A DNA stretch of 64,000 nucleotides, taken from Mesorhizobium sp. PAMC28654 (GTDB lineage: Bacteria > Pseudomonadota > Alphaproteobacteria > Rhizobiales > Rhizobiaceae). A model generated the notes under the pieces. It did no database searches. It saw only the letters and a list, made by a program, of their open reading frames with translations, and was not told where the DNA came from. Positions 8,366 to 16,357 of the stretch are shown here, in pieces; the first letter of the stretch is position 1; each line of letters opens with the position of its first letter. Location: contig NZ_CP085135.1 in NCBI RefSeq assembly GCF_020616515.1, positions 3,596,001-3,660,000 of the forward strand. The letters are read 5' to 3'. The position numbers and the translations under genes were made by a program.

Positions 8366-9050
8366 TCACGCCTCCTCGCAAAGCGACGACATGCAGGCAA
8401 CGAGGTCATCCCCGTCGATTTCCATGCCCAGGTGCTGGTAGACGCGGACGATGCAGGCCGCCTTGGCTCTGACTTCTTCAATGGTTTGGCACCGAAGATT
8501 CATCACGGCCTGGAAAGCCGCTTTGGCTTGGGTGAAGGCTTCGTCGGTCTGTCGATACGCATCAGGATGCCCGCTGGCTGTGATAATGGCTTCCTGCTCT
8601 CGGAGCGATGCTAGGCCCTGCGCGCCCTGAGCTTCGATGTCGCCCATCCACCGGTCGTAAGCTGACCGGTTCATCATGCCGCCCGCGACGGACTTTTCTA
8701 CCTGCTCCCGCTTCCGCGCTAGTTCGGCTTCGAGGGCTTTGGCGGTGCGGAAAACCATGGGGGTATGCGACCATCTGGAATTGATGCCGCTCGGCGTCCT
8801 CCATTCAGGAAACAGCTTGTCCCCGAGCGCTTCGGCGATGGCGGCTTCCCGGACCTCGCAGAGACCATACGCCTCGTCCGCTGCATGGCAGGCCGACAGA
8901 ACGTCTTGAACCGAAGTGGCTGGCCGCTTGAACGATATGGGCTGGTATTGTCACAGAGGCAGCAATGCCACCGGACAGGAAGGCGAGCGCCTTGCGGCGG
9001 TTGACATTGGGCAAGCCTTCGGCGGCTGCCCGAACAGGGGTGTTCGACAT
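8366..9050 (-). pseudogene. Tat-signal-like gene split by one frameshift
   Basis: Two frames appear to form one gene. The first starts at 9050 and carries NRRKALAFLSGGIAASVTIPA, a twin-arginine-like leader. The second reads DVLSACHAADEAYGLCEVREA and runs without a break into MVFRTAKALEAELARKREQVE and on to a stop at 8366. The total of 685 bases is one base too many, consistent with a single +1 shift near 8905-8925. The internal ATG at 8758 has no ribosome site, which argues against an independent 130-residue gene starting there. The rest is helical and charged; function unknown. Whether the shift is real or a sequence error cannot be told here. Confidence 0.5.
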
Positions 9051-9086
9051 TTTGATTTCTCCAGGGGTTGTTTGGTCGGCGGCCGG

Positions 9087-9374
9087 CTATCCGGCGAGTG
9101 CTGCGAGTTCAGTTTCGAGTTGACGACGACGCGGTTCGATGTTGACGCGAGAAGACTGGTATTTCAGCCGATCGATCTGCATGGCGATCCGATCGGCGCG
9201 GCTTTCGGCCTCGGGCATCACAGCTGCCTTGGCCTCACGCCATGCACAGGCGAGGTAGAAGCCGAAGTCCGCCCGATTGAAGTTGCGGGCCAGATGAGGG
9301 CGGCGGTCAAGGTGCGCATTCAGCTTTGCCCAGGCGGCTCGCATAATGGCTGATCTGTCGAAGGTACTCGGCAT
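9087..9374 (-). CDS. Hypothetical protein of the integrated element
   Basis: 95 residues starting MPSTFDRSAIMRAAW. The product is helical, with many Arg and Ala, and ends LETELAALAG, suggesting a coiled coil. I chose ATG 9374 over the upstream frame opening because the extra 27 residues are low-complexity Thr/Val and overlap the promoter region shared with the divergent HTH gene. Confidence 0.55.
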   Translation of the reverse strand: MPSTFDRSAIMRAAWAKLNAHLDRRPHLARNFNRADFGFYLACAWREAKAAVMPEAESRADRIAMQIDRLKYQSSRVNIEPRRRQLETELAALAG

Positions 9375-9480
9375 TCCGATTTTCCCTTGCACTGATTTGC
9401 TTACAGGTGTAGTTGTAGCTACGCCTGTAGTCGACGTCAACTGAAATCGATACAATTGTATTCAAAAAGGAATGTTCTTC

Positions 9481-9720
9481 ATGGCCGACCTGACACCGGA
9501 GGCAAATCGAGCCGCCCGCGCCATCCTGAAATGGTCCGTGCGCGAGATCGCCGAACATGCCGGAATTGCTTTCTCGACTGTGCATCGTTTCGAGACGACC
9601 GGAGTGGCAACCGATACAACAAAAGAGAAGATCAAGGCCGCGTACCTAGCCCACAACGTCGAGATCACGAACGGCGACGGCACCGGTGCGCGGTTGGTGC
9701 GCAAGCCGCCGACTGAATAG
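9481..9720 (+). CDS. Cro/C1-type helix-turn-helix regulator
   Basis: 79 residues. Residues 8-40 (ARAILKWSVREIAEHAGIAF then STVHRFE) form a helix-turn-helix of the phage-repressor type, and the tail TKEKIKAAYLAHNVEI matches the short form common beside integrases. ATG 9481 is preceded at about nine bases by aaaaagga; the ATG at 9472 is too close to that site. It sits between a leftward gene set and the recombinase, so it could control lysogeny or excision. Its targets cannot be read from the sequence. Confidence 0.7.
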   Translation: MADLTPEANRAARAILKWSVREIAEHAGIAFSTVHRFETTGVATDTTKEKIKAAYLAHNVEITNGDGTGARLVRKPPTE

Positions 9721-9759
9721 CGAGAAGGCCAATTATCACTAGGCACTGGAGGGGTTTCT

Positions 9760-10722
9760 ATGTCTGCTCTGTCGATCGTCGCATCTTCGAACACGCTACC
9801 GGCCGTTTCTGACCTCACCGACGAGGCGATCGACTATGGCCGCGCTGCGCTGTCGGCGAATACCATGCGCGCCTACAGGACCGATTGGAGCGCCTTTCAG
9901 GATTGGTGCGCGGCGCGCGGTCGGACCTCGCTACCTGCCTCGCCTGCCAGCGTGGCGAACTTTGCATCATCGCTGGCCAATGCCGGCAAACGCGTGTCGA
10001 CGATCGGCCGCAGCCTGGCGGCCATCCGCTTCTTTCACCGCGGCGCTGGCATGGACAACCCGACAGAGGACGCGGGCGTCGGTGCCATCCTGAAAGGCAT
10101 ACGGCGCACCGTAGGCGTAGCGCCTCGCCAGAAGGCTCCAGCAACCGCCGACGTCATCCATCAGATATTGGCGCACGTCGCGCGTGACACGCTCCAGGGG
10201 AGGCGAGACAGGGCATTGCTGCTGCTTGGCTTCGCCGGCGCGTTCCGTCGATCCGAGCTCGTCGGGATCGAGTTCGCCGACCTCACCTTCAACGATAAGG
10301 GCGTGGACGTGTTTCTCGGCCGCTCCAAGACCGATCAGGAGGGCAAGGGCCAGTCAGTCGCCATCCTGAACGGAAAGGCGCTGGCGGCTGCTGACAGGCT
10401 CCGTGAGTGGCTGGACGCGGCCGGGATCACTGAAGGCCCGATCTTCCGCCCGATCAGCCGTGGTGGGAACGTGATGCCCGACGGTCTCACCGCTCAATCG
10501 GTCGCCCTGATCGTGAAGAAATATGCTGACGCTGCAGGGCTAGACGTCGCCAGCCTGTCGGGTCATTCGCTGCGCGCCGGCTTCATCACCTCGGCCGCCG
10601 ACAACAGAGCCTCGATCAGCCGCATTATGGAAGTGTCTCGCCACCGAGATCCGCGCTCGGTCGAGACTTACGTCCGTCGTGCGGATCGCTATAATGATCA
10701 TGCTGGAGATGGGTTTCTATAG
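9760..10722 (+). CDS. Tyrosine recombinase (phage-type integrase)
   Basis: 320 residues, the normal size for a simple integrase. The N-terminal SAM-like DNA-binding domain spans about 20-110 (SANTMRAYRTDWSAFQDWC). The catalytic domain keeps the active residues: Arg164 (FRRSEL), Lys190 (GRSKTD), His269 and Arg272 (SGHSLRAGF), His295 (SRHRDPRS) and the nucleophile Tyr304 (VETYVRR). It should cut and join DNA at the attachment sites of this element. It lies about 10 kb from the tRNA-Arg, so either another att site is nearby or rearrangement has moved it. An IS630-like element begins 24 bases after the stop. Confidence 0.9.
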   Translation: MSALSIVASSNTLPAVSDLTDEAIDYGRAALSANTMRAYRTDWSAFQDWCAARGRTSLPASPASVANFASSLANAGKRVSTIGRSLAAIRFFHRGAGMDNPTEDAGVGAILKGIRRTVGVAPRQKAPATADVIHQILAHVARDTLQGRRDRALLLLGFAGAFRRSELVGIEFADLTFNDKGVDVFLGRSKTDQEGKGQSVAILNGKALAAADRLREWLDAAGITEGPIFRPISRGGNVMPDGLTAQSVALIVKKYADAAGLDVASLSGHSLRAGFITSAADNRASISRIMEVSRHRDPRSVETYVRRADRYNDHAGDGFL

Positions 10723-10760
10723 CGCCTCAATGGATTCGAGCATGCTAGAGCAGAATCTGA

Positions 10761-11327
10761 TCATTCCGGCTCATATCCTGTTGCGGCGAAGTAGTTGGCG
10801 CACTCGGTTGGTGTGAAGCAAGGCAGTGCGGCGCTGATGGTATCCCACAATTCCGCGACGGTTCGTGCGGCGGCTTTGCGTAGAATCGATTTCAGCTTGG
10901 AAAAGGCGTTCTCGATCGGGTTGAAGTCGGGGGAATAGGGCGGGAGGAACATCATCCTTGCGCCGGTTGCTTCGATCGCCACACGGGCGGCTGCGCTTTT
11001 GTGCGCCGGCAGGTTGTCGAGGATCACGACATCGTCGGGCCGCAGCGTCGGCACGAGAACCTGCTCGACATAGGCGACAAACCATTCGCCAGTCATCGGG
11101 CCGTCCAGGACCATTGGCGCGGTCATGCCAGTGAGGCGCAGGGCGCCGGTGAACGTCGTCGTCTTCCAATGGCCATGCGGGATTGGCGATCGGCACCGCA
11201 TCCCGCGCTTCGTGCGCCCCCGCAGTCGAGCCATCTTTGTCGAGGCTCCGGTCTCGTCGATGAAGACCAGATGCTCGGGATCAAGATCGGGCTGGGCGTC
11301 GAACCAGGCGTTTCGTCGCGCCGCCAC
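10761..11327 (-). CDS. IS630-type transposase, catalytic part (second frame)
   Basis: 188 residues with the DDE catalytic core: Asp in VFIDETGAS, Asp in VVILDNLPAHKS, and Glu in PDFNPIENAFSKLK. The intact product is probably made by ribosomal frameshifting from the upstream frame: an eight-A run (eight T on the plus strand near 11360) lies in the overlap between frames, a typical slip site of IS630 elements. Confidence 0.8.
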   Translation of the reverse strand: MAARRNAWFDAQPDLDPEHLVFIDETGASTKMARLRGRTKRGMRCRSPIPHGHWKTTTFTGALRLTGMTAPMVLDGPMTGEWFVAYVEQVLVPTLRPDDVVILDNLPAHKSAAARVAIEATGARMMFLPPYSPDFNPIENAFSKLKSILRKAAARTVAELWDTISAALPCFTPTECANYFAATGYEPE

Positions 11328-11709
11328 GTCTGGCCGCTCCTGCTCGCTGGCGTGCGCCGTTTTTTTTGAAGGTCATGGAGTGACGATCGAGAAACCGCCA
11401 GATCGTGCTCGTCGCAAACGACGCGCCATGCTCCTGTCGCAGCAACTCGGCGAGTTCGACCAGCGTGATGTCCACCCGCCTCTCGATCGCCGCCAGGATG
11501 ATGTCGCGATACGCTTCAACGCGGTGGGACCGCCTGTCGCCGCCCTGCGGCTTTGCGCAGGTGGCTCCGGTCTCGCGCCATTCCCGGACCCAACGCACCG
11601 AGCTTGCCGCCGCCACGCCAAATCGCGCCGCTGCCGCCCGTCGCGACAGGCCGCCATCAACCGCTGCGACCACCCGAGCCCGCAAATCTTCCGATAAGGA
11701 TTTCGCCAT
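11281..11709 (-). CDS. IS630-type transposase, DNA-binding part (first frame)
   Basis: 142 residues. Residues 1-110 contain the two helix-turn-helix units of IS630 transposases (LRARVVAAVDGGLSRRAAAA; LVELAELLRQEHG). The frame passes through the poly-A slip site and then reads an Arg-rich tail that is probably not the functional continuation. Together with the 10761 frame it makes a full transposase of about 315 residues. Confidence 0.8.
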   Translation of the reverse strand: MAKSLSEDLRARVVAAVDGGLSRRAAAARFGVAAASSVRWVREWRETGATCAKPQGGDRRSHRVEAYRDIILAAIERRVDITLVELAELLRQEHGASFATSTIWRFLDRHSMTFKKNGARQRAGAARRGGATKRLVRRPARS

Positions 11710-11862
11710 GCCATGCCGGCCTCCGAATCCAGCAGATATGCTGAATCAGATTTCCAATCCCAACGAAACCCCTATCGATTCTATCCGCTCGGATTTTGCT
11801 CTAGCCCTGGTCACACCGGCATCTTGAGACCTTCTCGGCACGTCATTTTTAAATGAGAGGAT

Positions 11863-12069
11863 ATGATGAAGGTCGGTCGCAATCGTCCGTGCCCGTGTGG
11901 CAGCGGCGCAAAGTTCAAACGCTGCCACGGCCAATTCGGTGTCCGTCGTCAGATCATTTGGCTCAGATTGGATCGCAGATTAGCGGAGTGTCGGCCTCAT
12001 CTTGGGGTTGATGTTAAGCGGCGATCTTGCGGTGCTGCAAGCGCCGATGTTGGATGGTTTGGCGTTTGA
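11863..12069 (+). pseudogene. SEC-C motif protein truncated by the IS3 element
   Basis: The first residues [15 protein letters not shown] and KFKRCHG are a textbook SEC-C zinc-binding motif (CPCGSG...C-H). The native frame runs to about 11988, where the IS3 terminal repeat begins; codons after that come from the insertion sequence. No continuation of the gene is seen on the far side of the element, so the rest is deleted. SEC-C motifs bind zinc and often sit at protein ends; this protein's function is unknown. Confidence 0.65.
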
Positions 12070-12994
12070 TCCTTTCTCGCTGTTTGATAATGGCTGCGGC
12101 CCTGCCGAAGTAGGCGTCGGCTGGCGTTACGTTGGCCAGGCTCTCGTGGTAGCGTCGATGGTTGTAATGTTCGACGAAGGCTGCGACCTGGGCCTCAAGG
12201 TCGCCGGGCAGAAAGTAGTTCTCCAAGAGGATTCGGTTTTTGAGGGTCTGGTGCCAGCGCTCGATCTTGCCTTGGGTCTGGGGATGCATTGGAGCGCCCC
12301 GGACATGGCTCATGCGTTGGTCCTGGATATAGTCCGCCAGTTCGCCGGCGATGTAGCTGGGGCCATTATCGCTGAGCAGCCGAGGCTTGTGGTGCACATG
12401 GGCCTGGTCGCACCCTGAGGCAGTAAGTGCCATGTCCAGCGTGTCGGTGACGTCCTCGGCCCGCATGGTGCTGCACAGTTTCCAGGCGATGATGTAGCGG
12501 GAGTAATCGTCGAGCACGGTCGACAGGTACATCCAGCCCCAGCCGATGATCTTGAAGTAGGTGAAGTCCGTCTGCCACATCTCGTTGGGTCGCGTCGTCT
12601 TGGTGTGGAACTCGTTCGCCGCCTTGATCACCACATAGGCCGGGCTGGTGATCAGATCGTAGGCCTTGAGGAGCCGGTAAACGCTGGCTTCTGACACGAA
12701 GTAGCGCGTCTCGTCGGTGAACCGTACTGCCAGTTCGCGCGGGGAGAGCTCGGACTGCTCCAGCGCCAGTTCGATGATCTGGTCATGGATGGCAGGCGGG
12801 ATGCGGTTCCACACCCGGCTCGGCGCCGAGGGCCGATCCTGCAGCGCCTCAGGCCCGCCCTCGACATAACGGTCATACCAGCGATAGAAGGTCCGGCGCG
12901 GGATGCCCAGTCGGTCCAGCGTTTTGCGGGTTGGCAGGTGTGACTGCTCGACGATCCTGATGATCTCGAGCTTTTCGGATGCGGGATATCTCAT
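12014..12994 (-). CDS. IS3-family transposase OrfB (integrase core)
   Basis: 326 residues: an N-terminal helix-turn-helix ([20 protein letters not shown]), then the retroviral-type integrase core with the catalytic Asp in [10 protein letters not shown], Asp in LLSDNGPSY and Glu in [12 protein letters not shown]. Length and motif spacing are normal and no stop is present, so the product should be active, made alone or as an OrfAB fusion. Confidence 0.88.
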   Translation of the reverse strand: MRYPASEKLEIIRIVEQSHLPTRKTLDRLGIPRRTFYRWYDRYVEGGPEALQDRPSAPSRVWNRIPPAIHDQIIELALEQSELSPRELAVRFTDETRYFVSEASVYRLLKAYDLITSPAYVVIKAANEFHTKTTRPNEMWQTDFTYFKIIGWGWMYLSTVLDDYSRYIIAWKLCSTMRAEDVTDTLDMALTASGCDQAHVHHKPRLLSDNGPSYIAGELADYIQDQRMSHVRGAPMHPQTQGKIERWHQTLKNRILLENYFLPGDLEAQVAAFVEHYNHRRYHESLANVTPADAYFGRAAAIIKQRERIKRQTIQHRRLQHRKIAA

Positions 12995-13365
12995 TCTTGC
13001 TCGTCCCCATCCGCGATCATGCTTTTTTTGAGCAGACGGTTTTCCAGTGTCAGATCAGCGACGCATTCCTTCAGCGCGCCGGCCTCCCGGCGCAAATCCT
13101 TGACCTCGTCGCTGGTGGCAGCACGAGCGGTATCACCCGCCAATCGGCGCTTGCCGGCCTCCATGAACTCCTTGGACCAGGTGTAATACAGGCTCTGCGC
13201 GATCCCTTCCTTGCGGCACAGCTCGGCGATGCTGTCTTCGCCGCGCAGCCCGTCCAGCACGATCCGGATCTTGTCTTCCGCTGAAAAATGCCGCCGGGTC
13301 GCCCGGCGAATGTCCTTTACCACCTGCTCGGCAGGCTTCTTGGCACTTGAGGATTTAGGGCTCAT
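12991..13365 (-). CDS. IS3-family transposase OrfA
   Basis: 124 residues with a helix-turn-helix (EDKIRIVLDGLRGEDSIAEL, CRKEGIAQSLYYTW) and a C-terminal leucine-zipper-like coiled coil (LRREAGALKECVADLTLENR). It overlaps OrfB by four bases. It provides DNA binding and dimerisation for transposition. Confidence 0.85.
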   Translation of the reverse strand: MSPKSSSAKKPAEQVVKDIRRATRRHFSAEDKIRIVLDGLRGEDSIAELCRKEGIAQSLYYTWSKEFMEAGKRRLAGDTARAATSDEVKDLRREAGALKECVADLTLENRLLKKSMIADGDEQE

Positions 13366-13417
13366 CTTGGTTCCTTCGTCGTGACGACGAGATCAAAACC
13401 CTCCTTAATTCACAACC

Positions 13418-13636
13418 TCAAATCTGGGACACAGGTGCTGACGGGGAACACTCATGCCCTGCTATCATCAATGTGCCGCGCTGCATGAAGTCCGGCGGCA
13501 AGTTCGGCATCGACGCCACCATTTCAGACAGCGTCATGCCAGGCTCGAACACCTGAACGATGGCGCCGGCTGTTGAGAAGGGTGGCCGCCATACCCCCAT
13601 GACGTCGCCGGCGCGATCCGTAAGCATGCCTGTCAT
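13418..13636 (-). pseudogene. N-terminal fragment of a possible phage tail gene
   Basis: The native part runs from 13636 to about 13432, where the IS3 end begins; the last codons are IS sequence. The segment VFEPGMTLSEMVASMPNLP followed by FMQRGTLMIAGHE resembles, from memory, the opening of tail-tip or host-specificity proteins of rhizobial phages (an EPGMTL element followed by a VxINGxxVPR-type strand). Only about 65 native residues remain. The assignment is tentative; that the gene is cut by the insertion sequence is clear. Confidence 0.4.
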
Positions 13637-13643
13637 AAAAGCG

Positions 13644-13748
13644 TCACCTCTGAACCGGAGTGGGCCGGGCCGAGTAGCGGCTCATGGGCTTGTCGAAGCC
13701 ACCGTTGGCCAACTCGTCGCTGACAATGTCGACCACTATGCTGCGCAT
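13644..13748 (-). CDS. Possible short ORF without a clear upstream start
   Basis: The frame reads MRSIVVDIVSDELANGGFDK and ends VQR. The same frame stays open for about 80 bases further upstream with plausible residues (PANVSIVINRAPAG) but without ATG, GTG or a ribosome site. It could be the 3' part of a gene that lost its start, or a frame-shifted continuation of the 99-residue gene next to it. Confidence 0.3.
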   Translation of the reverse strand: MRSIVVDIVSDELANGGFDKPMSRYSARPTPVQR

Positions 13749-13827
13749 CTGGCGTCCATTCGCCCCGGTGCTGGTGGTGTCCTTCGTCCTGGTGCCAGCC
13801 GGAGCGCGGTTGATGACGATACTAACG

Positions 13828-14127
13828 TTAGCCGGGTCGCTGTTGCTGTTCGCTCGTCTGGGTCGTCTTGAGCAGCGCCTTCAGCTTCGTCGTCGCGGCC
13901 TGCAGCCGGGCGATAGAAAACTCTGCTTCCGCCATGCCCTTGCGGGCCGTGGAGAGATCGTCAGCGCGCGTGGCCGGGTCGAGGGCGGCCTGCTTCGAAA
14001 AGGCGAACTCGTCGCGCGCCTTGGTCTCGGCTGATGCCGCCTCGTCGATCAGGTCGCTGAGATAGCCAGAGGTCTGAGCCGTGGCGAAGGCGTCGGCAAT
14101 CCGTGTGTCGAGATCCTGCTTCGTCAT
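13828..14127 (-). CDS. Coiled-coil hypothetical protein of the integrated element
   Basis: 99 residues, almost entirely helical, with heptad-like spacing (AEAEFSIARLQAATTKLKAL). It starts in an ATGA overlap with the 88-residue gene. Charged and soluble, with no recognised family; possibly a small structural or scaffold-type phage protein, but this is a guess from shape alone. Confidence 0.55.
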   Translation of the reverse strand: MTKQDLDTRIADAFATAQTSGYLSDLIDEAASAETKARDEFAFSKQAALDPATRADDLSTARKGMAEAEFSIARLQAATTKLKALLKTTQTSEQQQRPG

Positions 14128-14390
14128 GCTGTCCGCTGAGCGGGCATCCTTTCGTCATTGTCGTTGTGGTGATCGAAGTCGCCGACGAAGAACACGCCCG
14201 GGAATTCGTACCCGTTGGCGTCGAGCTTTTCGGCGGCGGCCATGATGGCGAAATCGCTGGGCGTCATCCGCGCCTTGTCGGCGGCGAGGAAAAGTGCGTC
14301 GCGAAACGCCTGGGTGACGCGCGGGCTCGCGAACATGACGTTGACGCGGCGCCCGGCTTCCTTCGCTTGGTTGCTATCGATAACCGGCAT
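14124..14390 (-). CDS. Hypothetical protein of the integrated element
   Basis: 88 residues starting MPVIDSNQAKEAGRRVNVMF. The segment VTQAFRDALFLAADKARMTP looks like a helix-turn-helix or ribbon-helix-helix-like unit. The C-terminal DFDHHNDNDER is acidic and His-rich and might bind metal, which I cannot confirm. ATG 14390 has a gga-rich ribosome site just upstream; the longer frame upstream has no such site. Confidence 0.5.
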   Translation of the reverse strand: MPVIDSNQAKEAGRRVNVMFASPRVTQAFRDALFLAADKARMTPSDFAIMAAAEKLDANGYEFPGVFFVGDFDHHNDNDERMPAQRTA

Positions 14391-14620
14391 TCTCGTTTGT
14401 CTCCGGCCTCTGTTTCCAGGAGGAGATTCGCACGGCAGCGCCCGCTTGGGCATTCCGCACGTTTGGGCATGTCTGGGGCTGTGCCGGCTCCGTTGCCAGA
14501 TGGGGGGCCATTAAAACCCGGGTTGGCGACCGCCTTCCCCTTCTGACGATTTTTGACCGCCCCGCTTGAGAAGCGCTCCGCTTGGTGATTTGCTGGCCCG
14601 TCACAACATGGGAGGAAACT

Positions 14621-14839
14621 ATGAAGACGTGGCAGGCAGTTTTTGCGAGCGCGGCATTATTGGCATGTGGGTATATGATCAATGCCCACGCAGCGAACAC
14701 ATCGACTGGTGGGAAGTGGCATATGGTGGCGGTGAACGTAGGCGGCGAAGCCTTCCTGTACAACGAAGATACCCAAGCCGTATTCATTTGCCTCATCGAC
14801 ACTAGCGTTTGTACTCCGGCGAGGATTGCGAGCAAATAG
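14621..14839 (+). CDS. Small secreted protein, the only rightward gene in this block
   Basis: 72 residues: signal peptide (MKTWQAVFASAALLACGYMI, cleavage near AHA-AN), then a mature part of about 47 residues with two cysteines (FICLIDTSVC). A ggagg ribosome site lies six bases before ATG. Its orientation is opposite to the flanking phage-like genes, so it looks like an independently transcribed cargo gene. Function unknown. Confidence 0.6.
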   Translation: MKTWQAVFASAALLACGYMINAHAANTSTGGKWHMVAVNVGGEAFLYNEDTQAVFICLIDTSVCTPARIASK

Positions 14840-14876
14840 CTAACGCCTCTCAGATGTCGGGTTAGTAAGTGGCGGC

Positions 14877-15185
14877 CTATGCAGATGGGATGCCGAGCCG
14901 AACGAAATAGCGGACGACGTCGGGGTCATCTCGAACATCCTGCCGAAGCAGGGAAAGCGCGTCTTGATCCCCGTCGAGCGCCATAGCCAAGCCTGGGGCG
15001 CTGATACGCAGCGGCGCGCGGGTCATGGTCTGGTTTGCAAGGTGGAATTGCTTCACCAGCCGGCGGAGCGTGTCCTCGCTTAGGCGATAGTCCTTGAACA
15101 CCTCCAGCGCCTGCTTGATCGTGACGGCCTCCGCGCCGGGGATGTAGAGTGGTCTGGGACGGCCTGCTTTGTCAGGAAGCGCCAT
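14877..15185 (-). CDS. Hypothetical protein, possibly DNA-binding
   Basis: 102 residues. The segment TIKQALEVFKDYRLSEDTLR followed by RLVKQFHLANQ has the shape of a winged-helix or excisionase-like unit but matches no family I can name. The start at 15185 lies within the end of the HGGxSTG gene (14-base overlap) and is preceded by gaggga. Confidence 0.5.
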   Translation of the reverse strand: MALPDKAGRPRPLYIPGAEAVTIKQALEVFKDYRLSEDTLRRLVKQFHLANQTMTRAPLRISAPGLAMALDGDQDALSLLRQDVRDDPDVVRYFVRLGIPSA

Positions 15186-15642
15186 ATCGATCCCTCGTGG
15201 CGGCGGCGATCCTCGCCTTTCCCTCGGCCGTCTTCGGTCCTGTCGAAAGCCCGCCGTGCAGCCGGCATTTGGCCTTGCCTGGTTCGACCCGCATCTGGCA
15301 CGGATTGCCTGTCCTGGCCCTGGCACCGCACAGGGGCCGTACCTTCCTGGGCATCGGCTCGCCATCGCCGAAGAGACCGACCACGGCGCGCCGCTGACAC
15401 ATGGCGCCGGCCGCGCACATCTCGTCCTTACAGGTCAGCCGAAAGATTGGCCGCTCTTCTGTGGCGGGGCATGTCAGCCAGCCGTACCGGATCCAGTCGA
15501 TTAGATGCCTCGGTTCGATGAGTCGGCCGCGAGCTCGGGCTTCCGCCGCCGACTTGCGCGCTTCCTGCTCGGCCTGGATCTCGGCTTCGCGTACAGCGGC
15601 CAGCATAGCTGCAATGGACAATGTCCGCATGTTGGTCATCAC
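15172..15642 (-). CDS. HGGxSTG-domain phage-type protein
   Basis: 156 residues. The C-terminal part holds LCGARARTGNPCQM followed by CRLHGGLSTGPKTAEGKARI, the HGGxSTG motif of small, widespread phage and island proteins; two nearby cysteines and a His could form a zinc site. The N-terminal half is a helical Ala/Glu-rich region and a Trp/Cys stretch (WIRYGWLTCPATEE). The biochemical role of the family is not known to me. Confidence 0.65.
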   Translation of the reverse strand: MMTNMRTLSIAAMLAAVREAEIQAEQEARKSAAEARARGRLIEPRHLIDWIRYGWLTCPATEERPIFRLTCKDEMCAAGAMCQRRAVVGLFGDGEPMPRKVRPLCGARARTGNPCQMRVEPGKAKCRLHGGLSTGPKTAEGKARIAAATRDRYGAS

Positions 15643-15715
15643 CTCTCGCCAGCGCTCACGTCAACTTTTGCTAACCAGTGAACCAAACCCCATGACGGGC
15701 GAGACGTCGCAACTC

Positions 15716-15922
15716 TCATTCGTTTCGCCCTTCTGGCCAGCGACGCCACCATTCCCGTTCGAGGACGCTGGCCACCATGTCGATTGCTGGCGATCGGGGC
15801 GCATCGTGCGCGGCCTGGTGCTCCGCAAGGAACCGATCGTCGGGCATGCGCTCGACCGCTCCCGCGACGCAGGCCAAGGACTGGTCGATCCAGACGGCTG
15901 CAGATTGAAAGGCCGGAATCAT
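15716..15922 (-). CDS. Small hypothetical protein of the integrated element
   Basis: 68 residues starting MIPAFQSAAVWIDQSLACVA and ending EREWWRRWPEGRNE. It overlaps the stop of the DUF6074 gene by ATGA. It looks soluble and compact; no recognised family. Confidence 0.5.
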   Translation of the reverse strand: MIPAFQSAAVWIDQSLACVAGAVERMPDDRFLAEHQAAHDAPRSPAIDMVASVLEREWWRRWPEGRNE

Positions 15923-16227
15923 GCTGCCGTTCCTCCCGGCTGACTGCCGCGATATGCGAGCCGAATTATCTCGACTTGCACGGCGGACCAGAAGGCGCCG
16001 AGCTGTTCGTCTTGTTCGGCTTCGAGGATACCAGCTTTGGCCATCTGCTTCAGCAGCGCCGTGGTAACCTGGTCGCGGTAGAACTCTGCATGTCGGTCGG
16101 TCGACTTGGCGAGCATGTTGGCTGCTGTCGTCCTGATCTTGCCGACTCGCTTGATCATGGGGAAGACGATCACCTTGGCGACAGGCTGCCAGGCGAACAG
16201 GGGCGTACCATCAGCCTCACGCTTCAT
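15919..16227 (-). CDS. DUF6074-family protein
   Basis: 102 residues. The opening KREADGTPLFAWQPVAKVIV and FPMIKRVGKIRTTAANMLAK are the hallmark I associate with DUF6074, a small protein common in Mesorhizobium and other rhizobial islands. ATG 16227 has a clear ribosome site (gggagg). No function is established. It follows a repeat-rich leader region downstream of the 193-residue gene. Confidence 0.7.
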   Translation of the reverse strand: MKREADGTPLFAWQPVAKVIVFPMIKRVGKIRTTAANMLAKSTDRHAEFYRDQVTTALLKQMAKAGILEAEQDEQLGAFWSAVQVEIIRLAYRGSQPGGTAA

Positions 16228-16251
16228 GGCTACCTCCCGAGATATAGATAA

Positions 16252-16357
16252 TAGTGACGTTTCCGCTACCAGGGCTGTAGTGACGTTTTCCGCACTGGCT
16301 TTTCGAACGATTGGTTGCGAAAAGCGCACCGGCATTGGTTGCGAAAACCGCACTGGA
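16252..16357. repeat. Iteron-like repeat block
   Basis: A 24-bp tandem repeat at 16310-16333 and 16334-16357 (core ttggttgcgaaaa followed by ccgcac or gcgcac), and a second direct pair, tagtgacgtttccgc at 16252 and tagtgacgttttccgc at 16278. The 24-bp pair lies inside the 3' end of the 193-residue gene, where it encodes two FRNQ-type octapeptides. The block could be iterons of an origin or regulator sites; this is inference. Confidence 0.6.

Larger units (their letters stand above)
10746..11803. mobile_element. IS630-family insertion sequence
   Basis: About 1.06 kb. The ends are inverted: ctagagcagaatctgatc at the left and the complement of ctagagcaaaatccgagc at the right, each beginning at a TA, the target dinucleotide duplicated by this family. 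It encodes one transposase in two overlapping frames. It lies directly downstream of the recombinase gene. Confidence 0.8.
11989..13431. mobile_element. IS3-family insertion sequence
   Basis: About 1.44 kb. The right end, read on the minus strand, is tgtcccagatttgaggttgt; the left end begins tgtcggcctcatcttggggt. They share TGTC and the TTG(A/G)GGTTG core followed by TTAAG. Two leftward genes, orfA and orfB, overlap by ATGA as in this family. I see no matching target duplication at the ends, and unrelated gene fragments lie on the two sides, suggesting that an adjacent deletion followed insertion. The end points are approximate by a few bases. Confidence 0.75.
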
